Origin: Litsea cubeba
Lineage: Eukaryota; Streptophyta; Magnoliopsida; Laurales; Lauraceae
Length of the DNA stretch: 64,000 bases
Direction: 5' to 3'
Assembly (NCBI GenBank): GCA_012931725.1
Contig: CM022946.1
Location: 52,097,961-52,161,960, forward strand
Shown here one piece after another: positions 52,388 to 64,000 of the stretch. Position numbers and translations under genes: made by a program. Positions within the stretch are counted from its first letter, which is position 1. Each line of letters begins with the position of its first letter. The notes beneath the pieces were generated by a model. The model had not been told where the DNA came from. It worked only from the letters and a program-made list of their open reading frames with translations, and searched no databases.

Positions 52388-54803
52388 TAGCCAATCTTCT
52401 GGATCTCATCGATTTGTTTCTTTCATGGTTTATGATGCGGATATTTCTCTATTTTTCTTGTGTATTTGCTCTTTTGCCTCTTTTTCCTGGTTTGTATTTG
52501 AGAATGCTTCCGATCAGATCTGAGCCGTTTGATCGGACATGCATGTGAGATTCATGGCTTCATTTGATGTTGGAACTACAGAGGGAATCAAAGGGATTTT
52601 TTCTTTAATCAGATTGTGGATGCAGGTAGGTTCACAATGGTTTTTTTTTTCCCCATTTGCACTAGAGCATGGCTTTTCCACAATGAGCGATCAGAACTCA
52701 GATGTAGATGGAGGCCATGGTGGATGATCGAAAACAAGGTCGCTAGAGAACTATTTCTTGGAAAACACATGCACTACCTACCTAGGCTTTTCTCCTGTGA
52801 ATGCCAAATACCTAAAATGCAAAATTTGCTAGCTTATTTTGGGTACTCTTGCTTCCTGGTGTTCTCCATTTCATGAAAAAATTGTTTCCTTCCTGTTTTT
52901 GTTTTTTTGCTTTAATTTCCTTCCACCTTTGTCGCGCCCATCATCTCATCCTAAGCCCTCTCCTGCGGAGCTGTGGTTAGGGCCAGAGACATAAAACAGA
53001 GAGAGAGAGAGAGAGAGAGAGGAGAGGGAAGAGCACATTTGGGCTTCTCTTAGCTCGTTTTCAGTCTGAGAGATAAAGATAGAAAGGTAAATCTATAGAA
53101 AGAGTTTATTTTCATATGTATTTTCTTTCTTTCTTTCATTAACTTCTTTTTCTTCTTCCATTTGATTTTTTTCTTTCTTCTAGAATTTCATGTTGGAGGC
53201 TTATGTGAATGATGCCCATCTTTTGATTTCTTTAAACATTTCATCTGGGTATGATATCTGACCAAAATAAATTGGATTTTTGCCTGTTCTGAGCAGGAGG
53301 TGGATATCATTGATCTGTTAATGATATCATCTGAAAACCTTGTTTTGTGGTGTGAGACCTAGATGCATTGAGCATTAGTTTCGTGTAAATTTGTAGCTTG
53401 ATGTTGCCATGTATGATGGCTGGACCTTTGTCTTTGGCCCTAGATGATGATCATCTTAAATCCCCTTGTGCTTGCTTGAAACCTATTAAAGTGCTCCTGC
53501 CATTTAACTGGTTTGACATGGAGAGAGAATTTAACAGTATACAATCAAGTATGCATGACAATGGAAGGTTTTGTACCATTTCCATGAATGGTGAGTATGA
53601 TGAAATACGGGTTAGGCTAATGTGGTGGTGCTTTTTTTTTTTTCTTTTAGAGGAAACACTAATCCATGGTGAGAGGTTTCGATTCCTTGATTAACATGAG
53701 CTGAATCACATACTAACGAGAGAAAATTCACCTTGATTAATATGCTTCCTAGTTGGAAATTTTCAAAATAATACTGAAGCCTATAATATCTTGAATTCCA
53801 CTTTGGATATGGGCCGGTTGAAAAGAGCATGTCATTTATATATATATATCTGCTTCTTTGGATAATAACTCTTTGTCTTAGTATGAAGGGATTTGACTTA
53901 GGCTTGGGCTTATGCTTAGGCTTGGTGCTTTAAGGGGGTCCTTAATTTAAGATTTATTGGGCCGGACTTGGCTTGATTCAGTTCCCTTCTGGGATGAGTT
54001 GGGCTTCTTTAGGGCTGAGTTGACCCAATGTTATATTGGATTAAGTTGATCTACTAATGGAGTATGTTGGACTTGATGGGCCTCCATCTTATCATGGAAG
54101 TTTTAACTGCCAAGTGGCGGTTATTGTCCTAATATCCGATGTTCGAGCATTCTAGAATTTCATGTTGGAGGTTTTTAGCATTTCTTGGTCTACATATTTC
54201 CAGCAAGTTTGAGGTTATGTATTATTTGTTGCCCATTTGAAATGTGGGTTTTGGGGTAATTGGTTTTAGTGGATATGTACTTGATTTGCTTGCTCCAAAG
54301 CTACAGAAATTTTTTCTACTTTTGGATTTGGATCCAAATAACTAAATTGGTATTAGAAGAGCAATAGATTTGGGTAATTTTTCATTGAGAATTTAGGGAT
54401 TTTCATATGCTCATCTACTGGTCTATTAGAACAATTCATTTAGGCATGTTGCATAAACACTATGCTCTTGTTGGTCATGAATGCATGGATCTTGACAAAC
54501 CTGGCATGGGCGGCATTCTATATTTTTAACATGATTAGACTTAGTTCATGAAGGCATCCACTATATAAAAACATGTATGCATAAATAGAAGTACATTCAT
54601 TCGATGTTAAAAGGGGTATATATATTATAGTGAAAGACAATTTTGATAAGTAAATAACATGAGCGAGTTACCAAGCAGCACAAGTTGACACCAGATTAGA
54701 GTGTGGCTTCATTGATGATTACAGTTGATGAAACATACAACTGTCAATATATGAAAATTCATGATTCATTGTTTATCCAATGAATACCTTGATTTCTGAT
54801 GTT
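52388..54803 (+). other. CACTA interior or captured intron; no gene
   Basis: A/T-rich, with (GA)n near 53001-53020 and a stretch of TTGGGCTT/TAGGCTTGG words at 53895-54070. No domain is recognisable in any of its short frames. Confidence 0.5.
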
Positions 54804-54808
54804 GTACT

Positions 54809-55685
54809 TGTAAGTGCAAAAAATGTGACTCACAAGATTAGGGGTGACTGATAGGACTTATCCAAAGAGATTAGGAAAATCTGCTACCTCAAAGCCTGAA
54901 AGGGAAGAACAAACAGTCAGAGGACCCTGGCCTGGGCGGCGTAAGGCTCTCCGATGCCTAAGTTAGTATGTGAACTTGAACAAAGGAAGGAGAGGAAGAA
55001 GAGAGGCAGAGTAATAGCTCTCAAGTGTGTAGGTTGCGTACCTTGGTTATGGAATGGGGTCCTATTTATAGAGGACTCTTGATGATATTTTGGATGATAT
55101 TTTGGAGTGGGTCCCTTGATTTGATAGGGAAACTCTTATCAGCCCACAAAGTAATAAATGCGGGTCCATCACAGCCCACAAAGCATTTATTGCCAGTCCG
55201 ATCAGCCCACATTGCATTAAATGCATGTCATGTTGGGCCAGATCATGTTGGACGCCTTTGGCGGTAGAGGTCCCATCGGATCCATCCTCGGGCCTTGCCC
55301 TGATTTATCTACAGCCGCTGGATGCCGCCCTGTCAGCGATCTGGCGAAGATTGTGGATGGCTAGGATGTCGCATCTGTCCCTATGGCTCGCGCCCCTATC
55401 TGCCACGTGTCTGATGACGTGGCTGGTGTGGGGCGCGAGAGGGGATTCTCCTTCATTTCGACTTCCGTCCCGGCGCCTTCGGCCGAGGTCAGGCTTTACG
55501 CCGAAGTCGATCCCCGGTAGCCGAGCTCAGCGCTGGCAGCCAATGTCATTCTAGTTTCGGCTGAGGCCTCTGTCCCGGTAGCCGAGGCGTGTCTGGATGG
55601 CACGTGGATGGCACGTGAGAGTGCTTATTGACATCTTATAGCCGAGATTAGCATAATCCTGGAGTCTTGAAAATCTCCCCACTCA
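54809..55685 (-). mobile_element. solo LTR of a Tat-like Gypsy element (877 bp)
   Basis: Plus-strand borders TGTAAGTGC...CCCCACTCA are flanked by a perfect 5-bp duplication GTACT (54804-54808, 55686-55690). It is homologous to the LTR at 46436-47363: shared GGATAAGTCC, CAGGCTTT, CCTGGGCGGCGYAAGGCTCT and CAGATCATGTTGGACGCCTT. A TATA box (CTCTATAAATAGGACC, minus) lies near 55070. No internal region, so it arose by LTR-LTR recombination. Confidence 0.92.
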
Positions 55686-55690
55686 GTACT

Positions 55691-57939
55691 CTTTTCCTTT
55701 TATTTGTTGGATTTAAATTTAACTAGAAGATGAAAACAATTATAAACCTGATTTTTAGTTATAAATATGCACAGAGTTTGAGTGCCTACACAAATAATCT
55801 CTTCCCAATCCAGGTGGGAACCCCACACCCCATAAAAAAACAAAAAACCTAAATTGAATAAAAAATAAATAAATAAATCAGATATAACACAGTGATCACG
55901 ATTGAAAAGATCACATAGATCGAGGAATAATCTCTACATTGAATCAACCACTAGCCAAAGAAACAGATGAAAAGAAATTGAGAGATAGAAGACACATAGA
56001 AGAAAACGAGCAGAAGTGAAATGATAGTGTGTGTGTGTGTGTGTGTATTAGAAGGAAAAACATCTGTCTTAACAGAAAATCCCCACAAGAAAGAACATAC
56101 CAAGAAACTATATACAGAAAGCGAGAGTAATAAACCATCTATATTTTAGAAAAGAAATTGTTTCTTGTTAAAGGAAACCGAAAAGGTCCCATTTTAATCA
56201 CTAGCCAAAGATCCATCCAGACTATAAAAAAATGTACAAATGTCATGACCCATATCCAATAAAATGAGAAGAAGAAAGCAAATCACATTTAGGATAAATC
56301 ACTCACAATAGAATGAAGAAGATTGACAATAAGCAACTCATAAATTGGAGAAATCACCCACAACACAAAGCGTTAATGATGTTGGAAACAAGCAAATTAA
56401 AAAAATCCATTCATTTCAGTCAAATCCCCACCCACTGACCCAAAAGAAAAGATGAAGAAATCAAAATCAGCATGCGAATAAGTGACTCAAACAGTAAAGA
56501 ATGAGTACAGAGCAAGAAAAGGCAAAGAGAACCCATCGTCACAAATGACCCTATTTCTCACATACATTGACCCAAAAAAAAGAAATAAAAATCAAATCTT
56601 TCTTCTCCTACAATAACAAAGGAGGAGGAGGAAAGCAACCCAAAAAAAAGAAAATGACATACAACTCATCATCACAAATGAATACGTTCTCCACAAATAT
56701 TACCCAAAAAAAAAAAATACAATCTTTCATCTCTTACTCAGTACCTTTCATGGTCACAACCACATAAATCACTCCCCCGTAAAAAATTCCAATAAAAACC
56801 CAATCTTTCATCTCTTATTCACTAGCTTTCATTAAGATAACAGACAACAAGAAAGAAAGCGACCAACACAGAGCAAAACATGAAAAGAGAAAGCATAACT
56901 ATTGGAAAGAAAGAAATTCCCTTGTACACTGTAATGGGTTCTTTTTTTTTTTTCTTTCTGTGGATCTGCATGAGATATATCTGCCTGATTACAACGGGGG
57001 TGTTTAGAAAGAGGTGGGGAAAGGCAGCTACACCAACCCACAGCTGCACTACAACTAACAACAACAACGAACAACAAATGCCAACAGAAACTACAACAAG
57101 AAGTAAAATAAAGATGCTGAAAAATGATTTTTCCAGTGTGATTAAAGCCAATGGATTGACTGATTTTCATGGTCGATAGGTCATGGATGACTCTGTTGAT
57201 GCATGTTTTTTCCCCCTTTGCTGCAATGGTAATATAGTCTGTGTGTCTTGTGTGAAAGAAATGCTTGGTTGTTTTACCTATTTTCTTTCCAAAGAGAAAT
57301 TGACATACTGTCTTTTTTCCTGGACGAATATTGTGTTAGTTTACATATATATGTGGTCTACGCCATTCTTCTTTCTTCTTCTTCTTTTATGATGGTAGCA
57401 ATGAAATTGGAAACTCTTATTCATTTGCGTGCATTAGTGAAACGTAGACCCATTCGAGAATTGTGTACGACATATGTTCGGTAATCCTTGACGCGACAGA
57501 TTGGGTCTTTGACTTGATTCGTTCTTCTTGTGATATACCTTCGAACTTCGTCGTATGCGATTCTTGAATTGTCCAGTTCGGACACTTTAGGAATGCTATT
57601 ATCCATCTTATACTCAATAGCTCATGCAAGTCCGATGTTAGATAGAGTTTCGGTTGATGTCCCATTGTTCTCTGGGTACATACATAGGTACGACGGGTGT
57701 TGTATCTGTGTCGTGTACCTGGAGAACCACGCGGACATGCTGCCGAAATTTCGTTTGACTAGGAGACGAAGCATTCCAGTTGTTGAGTACAAGTCGGATC
57801 GTGCATTCTCGAATGGAATAGGACCATCCACCCTGTAGTAAGGAGTTCGCAGTTTATGGATAGGTGACTTGCATGATGCACGGTACCTTTAGCTAATTGT
57901 GCTTGCTCATTTTAGATTTCCACAGAAATAGTTACCGAG
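55691..57939 (+). other. non-coding, A-rich, upstream of the transposase
   Basis: A-rich sequence with (GT)11 at about 56027-56048 and many AAAAAA runs. Frames at 57248-57480 and 57530-57838 are open but show no recognisable domain. They could be 5' exons of the CACTA gene. Confidence 0.45.
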
Positions 57940-58999
57940 ATGGATAAGAGTTGGATTGATTTACCGAATAGGACGTCTAGGGAATACATAGAAGGGATTA
58001 ACTAATTCATGGAATTTACCAATGGGTTTGACAATGAGGTCATCAGTTGTCCATGTAGAAAATGTGCGAATCAGTATTATTACAAAAGAGAGTTTGTCCG
58101 AAAGCATCTGATTCTGAACGGATTCTTGAAGCAGTATAAGAAATGGATAAGACAAGGAGAACAGTATGTTTCCTGTCGCATATAGGAAAGAGATGAAATT
58201 CAGGTGGATGATATGCCAGAGACTGATCCGATGATTGCGATGCTAAATGATATCGCGTGCGGGATGGCACCCAAATACACAAGCTGTGAGACTGAGGGGG
58301 CGAGTGAGAGTAATCCTCACTCTGGTGCCGATGAAGAAGTCCAGAGATATTTTGAGATTCTAGACGATGCACAGACAGAATTATATCCTGGATGCAAGGA
58401 CTTCAGTAAATTGTCCTTTATTGTTGAGTTGTTACATTTGAAGGCATTGAATCAGTGGTCCGACAAGTCCTTCGATATGCTCCTCCAGTTGTTGCATCGA
58501 GTGCTCCCATCTGGTGCAAAACTTGCTGAGTCCTACTATCAGGCTTGCAAGTTAACTGAAAATTTAGGCTTCACATATGAGACTCTGGATGCATGTCCAA
58601 ACAATTGTATGATGTTTAGGAATGAGAATGCCCATCTTGATACGTGCATTGTCTGTCAAACTTCGATATGGAAGGAGGACGAGGTTGGTTACAATCGTCA
58701 GAAACGGAATACAACTGTTATCAATTGTGGCAAACTTGTGGCAGCAAAGCAAGTGGGATATTTCCCACTTAAGCCAAGGCTGAAAAGGCTTTTTATGTCA
58801 TCAAATATTTCAAAATTGATGAGATGGCATGCTGAGAATAGCAGGGATAATGGTAAGTTAACCCATCCAGCATATTCTCCAGCGTGGAAAGACTTCGATC
58901 GGAGGAATCCAGACTTTGCCTTGGATTGTTGCAATGTGCGGCTTGGTTTGGCTACAGATGGTTTTAGTCCATTCAGATCCATGACTGGGGCAAATCATA
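57940..58999 (+). pseudogene. CACTA TNP2 transposase, N-terminal half
   Basis: The frame opens at ATG 57940 with MDKSWIDLPNRTSREYIEGI (Transpos_assoc-type domain). A stop at 58003 precedes CPCRKCANQYYYKREFVRKH, and another stop lies at 58183. Then the Transposase_21 (TNP2) region: LYPGCKDFSKLSFIVELLHL, LLHRVLPSGAKLAESYYQAC, CPNNCMMFRNENAHLDTCIV, PLKPRLKRLFMSSNISKLMR and LGLATDGFSPFRSMTGANH. The frame then hits the solo LTR at 59000. The enzyme would cut CACTA ends for cut-and-paste transposition. Two stops and a 2.85-kb insertion make it non-functional. Confidence 0.92.
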
Positions 59000-61853
59000 T
59001 GTCACGCCCCGAGCCCGAGATTTCACACATTCCGAGGCGCGACACACGCCCGTGTGGAAATTCGAGTCAAACTCATTGACTCTAGGTCCCCACGTACGGA
59101 ATTTACCCACAGGATATCACGTGTGAAGTTTATATTTCTCAATATACCTGTATAAATCTGTCAAATAGATATCCATCCATAATTTTTCATGTATCAAAGT
59201 ATAGAGCATAAGAGTCCATGAGCATAGATTTAATTTCAAGTTCAAGTTTAAGAGATAGAAAGAGAATAAGTAAGTTAAGTTAAAGTTTACAAGCCCAAAA
59301 GTTAAACAAGTTCATAAAACTAATACAAAAGATGTGGCAACCCTAGCCACGGTCCATGGGTCATTTAAACGTCCATCTCATAGTGTAGTGTCTAAAAGAA
59401 ATCATCGGGAGTCCATTCTGCTACGTTAAGTGGAGGTTCTCTTCCTCAAGGATCTCCGGGGCAATGGCGTCGATGTATTCACCTGTAACGCCAAGTGTAG
59501 CACCATTAGACTAAGCTAAGCAAGACAAACATATACAGTCCATATAACATGTAACAAATGAATAATCAGACAGGGATAAATCATAAGAGATCAAGGAATG
59601 ATCACTAGGCATATCGGTGTATGAATTAGCATGAGACATACAAATCATAGATGACAGATAAACATATTAACAATACTAGTTGGCACATCCACACAGCTAT
59701 ATTCTCTCAAGTTAATCATGTAACATGAAAATAAAATGAGAGCAGAATATCAAAACAGAACATAAGAGGGCGGTGCTACTAGGAGACTGAGGTACCCAGA
59801 ATTCTCCATCGTAGACCTAGGGTGCCGGTAAAGCCTCAGAATAATTTCCCATCTGCAGAGGGCCAGAAGTATACTAGACCCACACTTAGCCGGGTCCGAC
59901 TTAGGTAGGTCGAAGCTAAGTGGTGCCGACTCATAGAGTGCAATGTCAAATTAATAGATCAGGTACAGAACAGTGTTAATCAGATACAGGACAGATGCAG
60001 GACATATCATATAGATAACAAATCAGAACTTACTGAAATATACTGAACAAAGCCATAAATAACTGGAATATAACAGATGTGTAACGGAAAATACATAACT
60101 GAACAGAAGCATGATCAAGTCATACTAGAATACTGGAAACGGAATGCAATGCATGTACATATAGATCATATACGGAGTCAAGATGTAATTCAAGCCAAGC
60201 CTACGGTATTGGGAACACATGTGGTCTTCACCGTCCAACTCGGGTAGTATTAAGAATTTCGACATTATTGGGCTACAAAAGACCCCTTGGCGTTACATAA
60301 TTTGGATGTCGAATTCCTTAATAGAACGCATTTGGTTCGGTTACAATTCGAAGAACACAAGGCCCCTTTGTGAGTACGGTTGCTCAATCCATATCCACAA
60401 TTAAACAAACCATTGGTCATGATAAAAGTTCAGGGTGCACATCCTACATGTCCATCTATCAGGCCAATTAGCTAAAACAAACTACGGTTCATTATCCGGC
60501 TCATGGAAACATCCATTTGTCACAATTATGTAAAATCCAACATGTGTTCTTTTCAAAGTTTCAATTCAAATAAATTCACTTTTTGTTGGGTTCTACACAT
60601 CATGAGCTTTCCAACGGTATGTAGATCTTCAAAAACGGACATACGGTTTTCGTCGGAAATCTGCACACTGCAGGCATCAGGTTCGCTCGAGCTTCCAAAT
60701 GTTCGCTCGAGCGGACCCTAAACAGAGAGCTGTTCGCTCGACCGGACCAAAAGTTCGCTCGAGCGAACTCTCCCAGAGAGCCCTTCGCTCGAGCGTTCAC
60801 TCACGCTCGCTCGAGCGAACTGTCAAATCCTGTGTTCCGAAAATTTGTATCTTCTTTTTTTCTCTCAAGCCATTCAAGGCATTCATTCCAGGTTTAACCC
60901 ACTACAAATGGGTATCTTTGAGCTTCTAAAATGCTCATAAAACATCAACAATCCCATATTACATAGACAAGAGAAATCATCCAAAAAAATCCATTTTTGA
61001 GCAAGAAGAAGGGGTGTCTACACATGATTGAATACATTCATGAATCAAACAATGAAGCATGCATATAAACATGTAAGTTTAACTTGCCTTAGTGGTTGGA
61101 AGCTAACTCTCACACTTAATCCTTGTCAAACTCGAAAATCCACAAAAATAGAAGCTCAAATGCCCTAAAAATGGTGAAAACGAAAATGAATGAAATGAAT
61201 GAGGAAGAAGATGATGCATGCACGAATCTGAGACATAATCTCAAGATTGAAATGAATATAAAGGGAAAAGGAAAATGTAGCTCATCAAGTAGAGAAGATA
61301 AAAAAGAAAAGGGCTTACCCAAAAAGAGCAAGGAGAAGAAAATGAAGGAATGTTTGAGCTTGGAAGATGGTCTCTTGTTGGAGAAGATGATAGGATTGAA
61401 ATAGTGGCTGCCTTCCACACATGCAAGGTTTTTTTATTGTTGCTGGGAGTGAAGAAGAAGAAAAGAAGAAGAAGAAAAGGGAATAGCTGGGCTGGGGCTT
61501 ATAAAGCCAGACTTTCCATGCTTTATATGCAAGTCCACAAAATGGACTGAAATCTCAAATAAAGGCCTGGGTTAAATGAATGGGCTGGAAATGGGTCCAA
61601 ATGGATCCGAATTAAATGGGTCAAAGCATAATAGTTAATGACCATGAAATGCACTATGCAATGCATAAAAAACCCAAAAATTTCTAAATACACACAAAAT
61701 CCAAAACACTCCAAAAGTCATAATCTACCTAGTAAATGGTCAAACCCCACTAATTCTACTTAATCAAATCCAATCACAATCAAAACATCCATTAAGCAAT
61801 TAATCTAAATTAATTAACTCTAAAATGAGATTAAGGCGGGTCGGGGTGTTACA
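59000..61853. mobile_element. solo LTR (2854 bp) inserted in the TNP2 gene
   Basis: TGTCACGCCCCGAGCC ... GGTCGGGGTGTTACA with a perfect 5-bp duplication TCATA (58995-58999, 61854-61858). Removing it restores the order ANH-STWPV of TNP2 proteins. There is no internal direct repeat and no gag or pol, so a long solo LTR (Gypsy-like by size and ends) fits best. It contains a CTCGAG-rich array at 60681-60821. Orientation not determined. Confidence 0.85.
60681..60821. repeat. six degenerate copies of palindromic TTCGCTCGAGCGAA
   Basis: GTTCGCTCGAGC recurs about every 20-30 bp, five copies keeping CTCGAG and one reading CTCGACCG. One copy is the complete palindrome GTTCGCTCGAGCGAAC. Located within the solo LTR. 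Confidence 0.9.
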
Positions 61854-61857
61854 TCAT

Positions 61858-64000
61858 AGTACGTGGCCAGTGGTTTTAGTACCTTATAATCTCCCGCCAT
61901 GGATGTGTATGAAGCAACCTTTTCTGATCCTATCCACAGTTATTGATGGACCAAGAGGACCAGGGGACAAGATTGATGTATATATGCAACCTTTGATTGA
62001 TGAATTGAATGAATTATGGGCTGATGGTCCGATGACATTTGATGCCGAAAGCAATAAAATGTTTAAACTCCGCGCTGCATTATTATGGACCATCAACGAC
62101 TTCCCTGCGTACGCTAACTTGTAGGGTTGGAGCACAAAGGGATAGTTTGCATGTCCTTGCTGCAATCAGGAGAAGAAGTCAACTTGGTTGAAGCACAGCA
62201 GAAAATGGGGCATACACAAGTCGTAGACGTTTTCTACCTCCATTGCATAGGTTCAGGCAGGACAAAGTGTCATTTGATGGCACTCGGGAATATGGTCCAG
62301 CACCTCGAATAATGACGGGAGTTGAATTGTTGTCACAGCTCAAGCAAGAGAAAATACGTACTGTGTATAATTTTCAAGATTTACTGTCATCCCCGCTCCC
62401 CTCTATTCCCAGTGCAAATAGAAGGCGAAGTCATAATTGGAAGAAAAAAAGTATTTTCTACCAACAACCATACTGGAAAGATAACTTACTGAGGCACAAC
62501 TTAGATGTCATGTACATCGAGAAGAATGTCTGCGATAATATACTGTGGACCATTCTCGATGTCTAGGGGAAGTCGAAGGATGGTGTCAATGCACGCCGTG
62601 ACTTGGAAGAAATGGGCTTGAGAAAACCATTGCACTTGCAGCTGAGAGAGTCCAACAAGGCATACATTCCTCCTGCACAGTACACGATGAGTAAAGATGA
62701 GAAAGATGTCATCCTCTCTATTCTGAAGGGTGTCAAGGTTCCTGATGGTTACTGTTCAAATATCACTAGGAGTGTGAACATGAAAGAAAGAACATTACAG
62801 GGTTTGAAGAGTCATGACAAGCATATTCTCATTCAACAGTTACTGCCTATCTCCATACGGAATTGTTTGCATAAGAATGTTATAGCGCCGTTGATTGAAG
62901 TTAGTAACTTCTTCAGACAACTGTGTTCTAGAGTTCACCGAATTGATGACCTGAATGGTCTGCAAGAGAGGATTGCTGTGACATTGTGTCATCTAGAAAA
63001 AAAAATCTTCCACCTGTATTTTTCGATATCATGGTTCACTTGACCATACACTTAACTAGTGAATCCCTATTTGGTGGCCCCGTACAATTCAGATGGATGT
63101 ATCCGATCGAGAGGTACATAAACACATTGAAGAGGTATGTTCGCAATAGAGCTTGTCCAGAGGCATCAATAGCTAAGGGGTATTTGATGGATGAGTGCAC
63201 CAATTTCTGCGCAACATATCTTAATGATAATATTGAAACAAAGTTAACTAGGCCCTCGCGGATTAATGATGGTCCAGTTGGGGAGGGCACTCCATTTGAT
63301 CTCAGCAATATTGAGTGGATTCAAGCTCACCGGTGGGTCTTGTTCAACATCCCATATGTTGTGGCTTTGACCCAGTAAGTTATCACTCATTCATAAGAGT
63401 AACTTGTCAATTCTATTGTTTAACTTATCATACTTGTCATTAAACAAGTGTTATGCATCGCAAGACACACATCGATGAGCTAAAACGGGACATGCCTCGT
63501 GCTACAGAGAATCAAATTCATTAGTCCCATTATCGGTTATTTCACGAGTGGTTCAAGAATCACGTACGTATTCAATCATTAGGAGTAGTTTCACTTGTTA
63601 CTGTCATATTACTATCATGCAGTGATATTCAGTGATTACATGCATTGCGTAGGTGTGTAACGTACGAAGAACCAAGAACCTAATTTGACTGATGAAATGA
63701 ACTAGTTAGCTGATGGTCCCTTTATAACGGCCCGATGTTACACAACTTGTGATGTCAATGGTTTTCGATTTCGCATCAAGGATGTGGATGAGAAGCGAGC
63801 GACACAAAATAGTGGGCTCGGTTGTCCATTTGTCGATGCTGGTTACTACTATGGCCGGTTGACAGATATTTTTGAAGTTGTATACAATCACGGGCTGAAA
63901 TTTATATTATTTAAGTGTGATTGGGTGGATCCCATCCGAGGGGTGAAAACAGATAATTAACAGTTTACATTGGTAAATTTTAACAATTTGTTACATCGTG
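61858..64000 (+). pseudogene. CACTA TNP2 transposase, C-terminal half with DUF4218 and DUF4216 regions
   Basis: Resumes at STWPVVLVPYNLPPWMCMKQ and DVYMQPLIDELNELW (61858-62010). A stop at 62122 follows YANL, then decayed GWSTKG and FACPCCNQE. The frame returns as DKVSFDGTREYGPAPRIMTG (62260), YWKDNLLRHNLDVMYIEKNV (62470) and RTLQGLKSHDKHILIQQLLP (62795). A DUF4218-type block after a frameshift reads HLTIHLTSESLFGGPVQFRW, MYPIERYINTLKRYVRNRAC (63033-63150). CCA|GTAAGT near 63374 may be an intron donor. The DUF4216-type block reads RFRIKDVDEKRATQNSGLG and GLKFILFKCDWVDPIRGVK (63765-63945), then a stop at 63958 and TLVNFNNLLH. The gene continues past the window. Confidence 0.92.

Larger units (their letters stand above)
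51941..64000 (+). mobile_element. CACTA (En/Spm-type) transposon, left end and transposase; right end outside window
   Basis: CACTACAAGAAATCTTGC at 51941 is a canonical CACTA terminus, followed by subterminal words (GGGCGACCGC, GGGCGGTCGC) and the near-palindrome GGCATTAGCGGTCGCTAATG. TCA precedes it as a possible 3-bp target copy. A plus-strand TNP2-type transposase lies at 57940-64000. Linking the terminus to that transposase is inferred from orientation and spacing, after allowing for a solo LTR at 54809-55685 and another at 59000-61853. Confidence 0.6.

Noticed and set aside
52029..52409. 126-codon minus-strand frame rich in Gly and Arg
   Set aside because: It is the complement of the CT-rich leader and low-complexity exon; composition artefact.
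46436..55685. One 9.2-kb LTR retrotransposon with LTRs at 46436 and 54809
   Set aside because: The right copy has its own perfect GTACT duplication on both sides, so it is a solo LTR; the sequence between contains a CACTA end, a SINE and element C, not gag-pol.
61116..61418. Lys/Glu-rich and Phe/Ser-rich frames within the long LTR
   Set aside because: Complementary frames of a purine-rich tract; no support as genes.
1..64000. tRNA or rRNA genes, CRISPR arrays, organellar DNA insertions
   Set aside because: No intact tRNA fold, no spacer-repeat array and no plastid or mitochondrial gene was seen. tRNA-like boxes found belong to SINEs.

Overview
The window is nuclear DNA of a flowering plant. 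It holds one intact-looking host gene with 16 coding exons and GT-AG introns, surrounded and penetrated by plant transposons (Copia and Tat-like Gypsy LTR elements, RTE LINEs, tRNA-derived SINEs, PIF/Harbinger, CACTA, hAT-like and Mutator-like MITEs). Large retrotransposon-filled introns suggest a TE-rich genome such as a woody angiosperm; I cannot name the species. A 100-N scaffold gap lies at 48517-48616.

Layout. 1-1272: partial Gypsy-type LTR and leader. 1273-5229: decayed PIF/Harbinger element on the minus strand (Myb/SANT-like accessory gene and DDE transposase), abutted by a Tourist-like MITE. 5545-6383: minus-strand Copia fragment. 7478-8423: long inverted-repeat foldback element about 500 bp upstream of the host gene. 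8932-42015 (+): monodehydroascorbate reductase (MDAR, plastid/mitochondrial type), 487 aa from 16 coding exons over 33 kb. Intron 4 carries element A. Intron 5 carries a complete but decayed Copia (Copia-1) that itself contains element B and an RTE LINE. Intron 6 carries a Copia relic, MITE D and a Tourist-like MITE. Intron 9 carries an RTE LINE relic and a second complete Copia (Copia-2). Introns 12 and 15 carry MITEs F and E.

42640-51346: intergenic, with SINEs, a Tat-like 3' LTR with an antisense ORF relic, the gap, and a CACTA subterminal array. 51347-64000: element C interrupted by a CACTA terminus (51941). Inside this presumed CACTA are a gene-like exon, a solo Tat-like LTR (54809-55685), and a TNP2-type transposase pseudogene (57940 to window end) split by a 2.85-kb solo LTR.

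MDAR is the only host gene I can support. It regenerates ascorbate in organelles. All other coding signals are transposon relics with stops or frameshifts. The most unusual signal is a set of small elements (A, B, C, and separately D/E and F) whose ends consist of a short GC-rich word repeated in degenerate form. Homologous elements A, B and C use different words (TAACGG, TAGCGG, TCTCGG), and a copy of the same word inside each element has changed with the ends.
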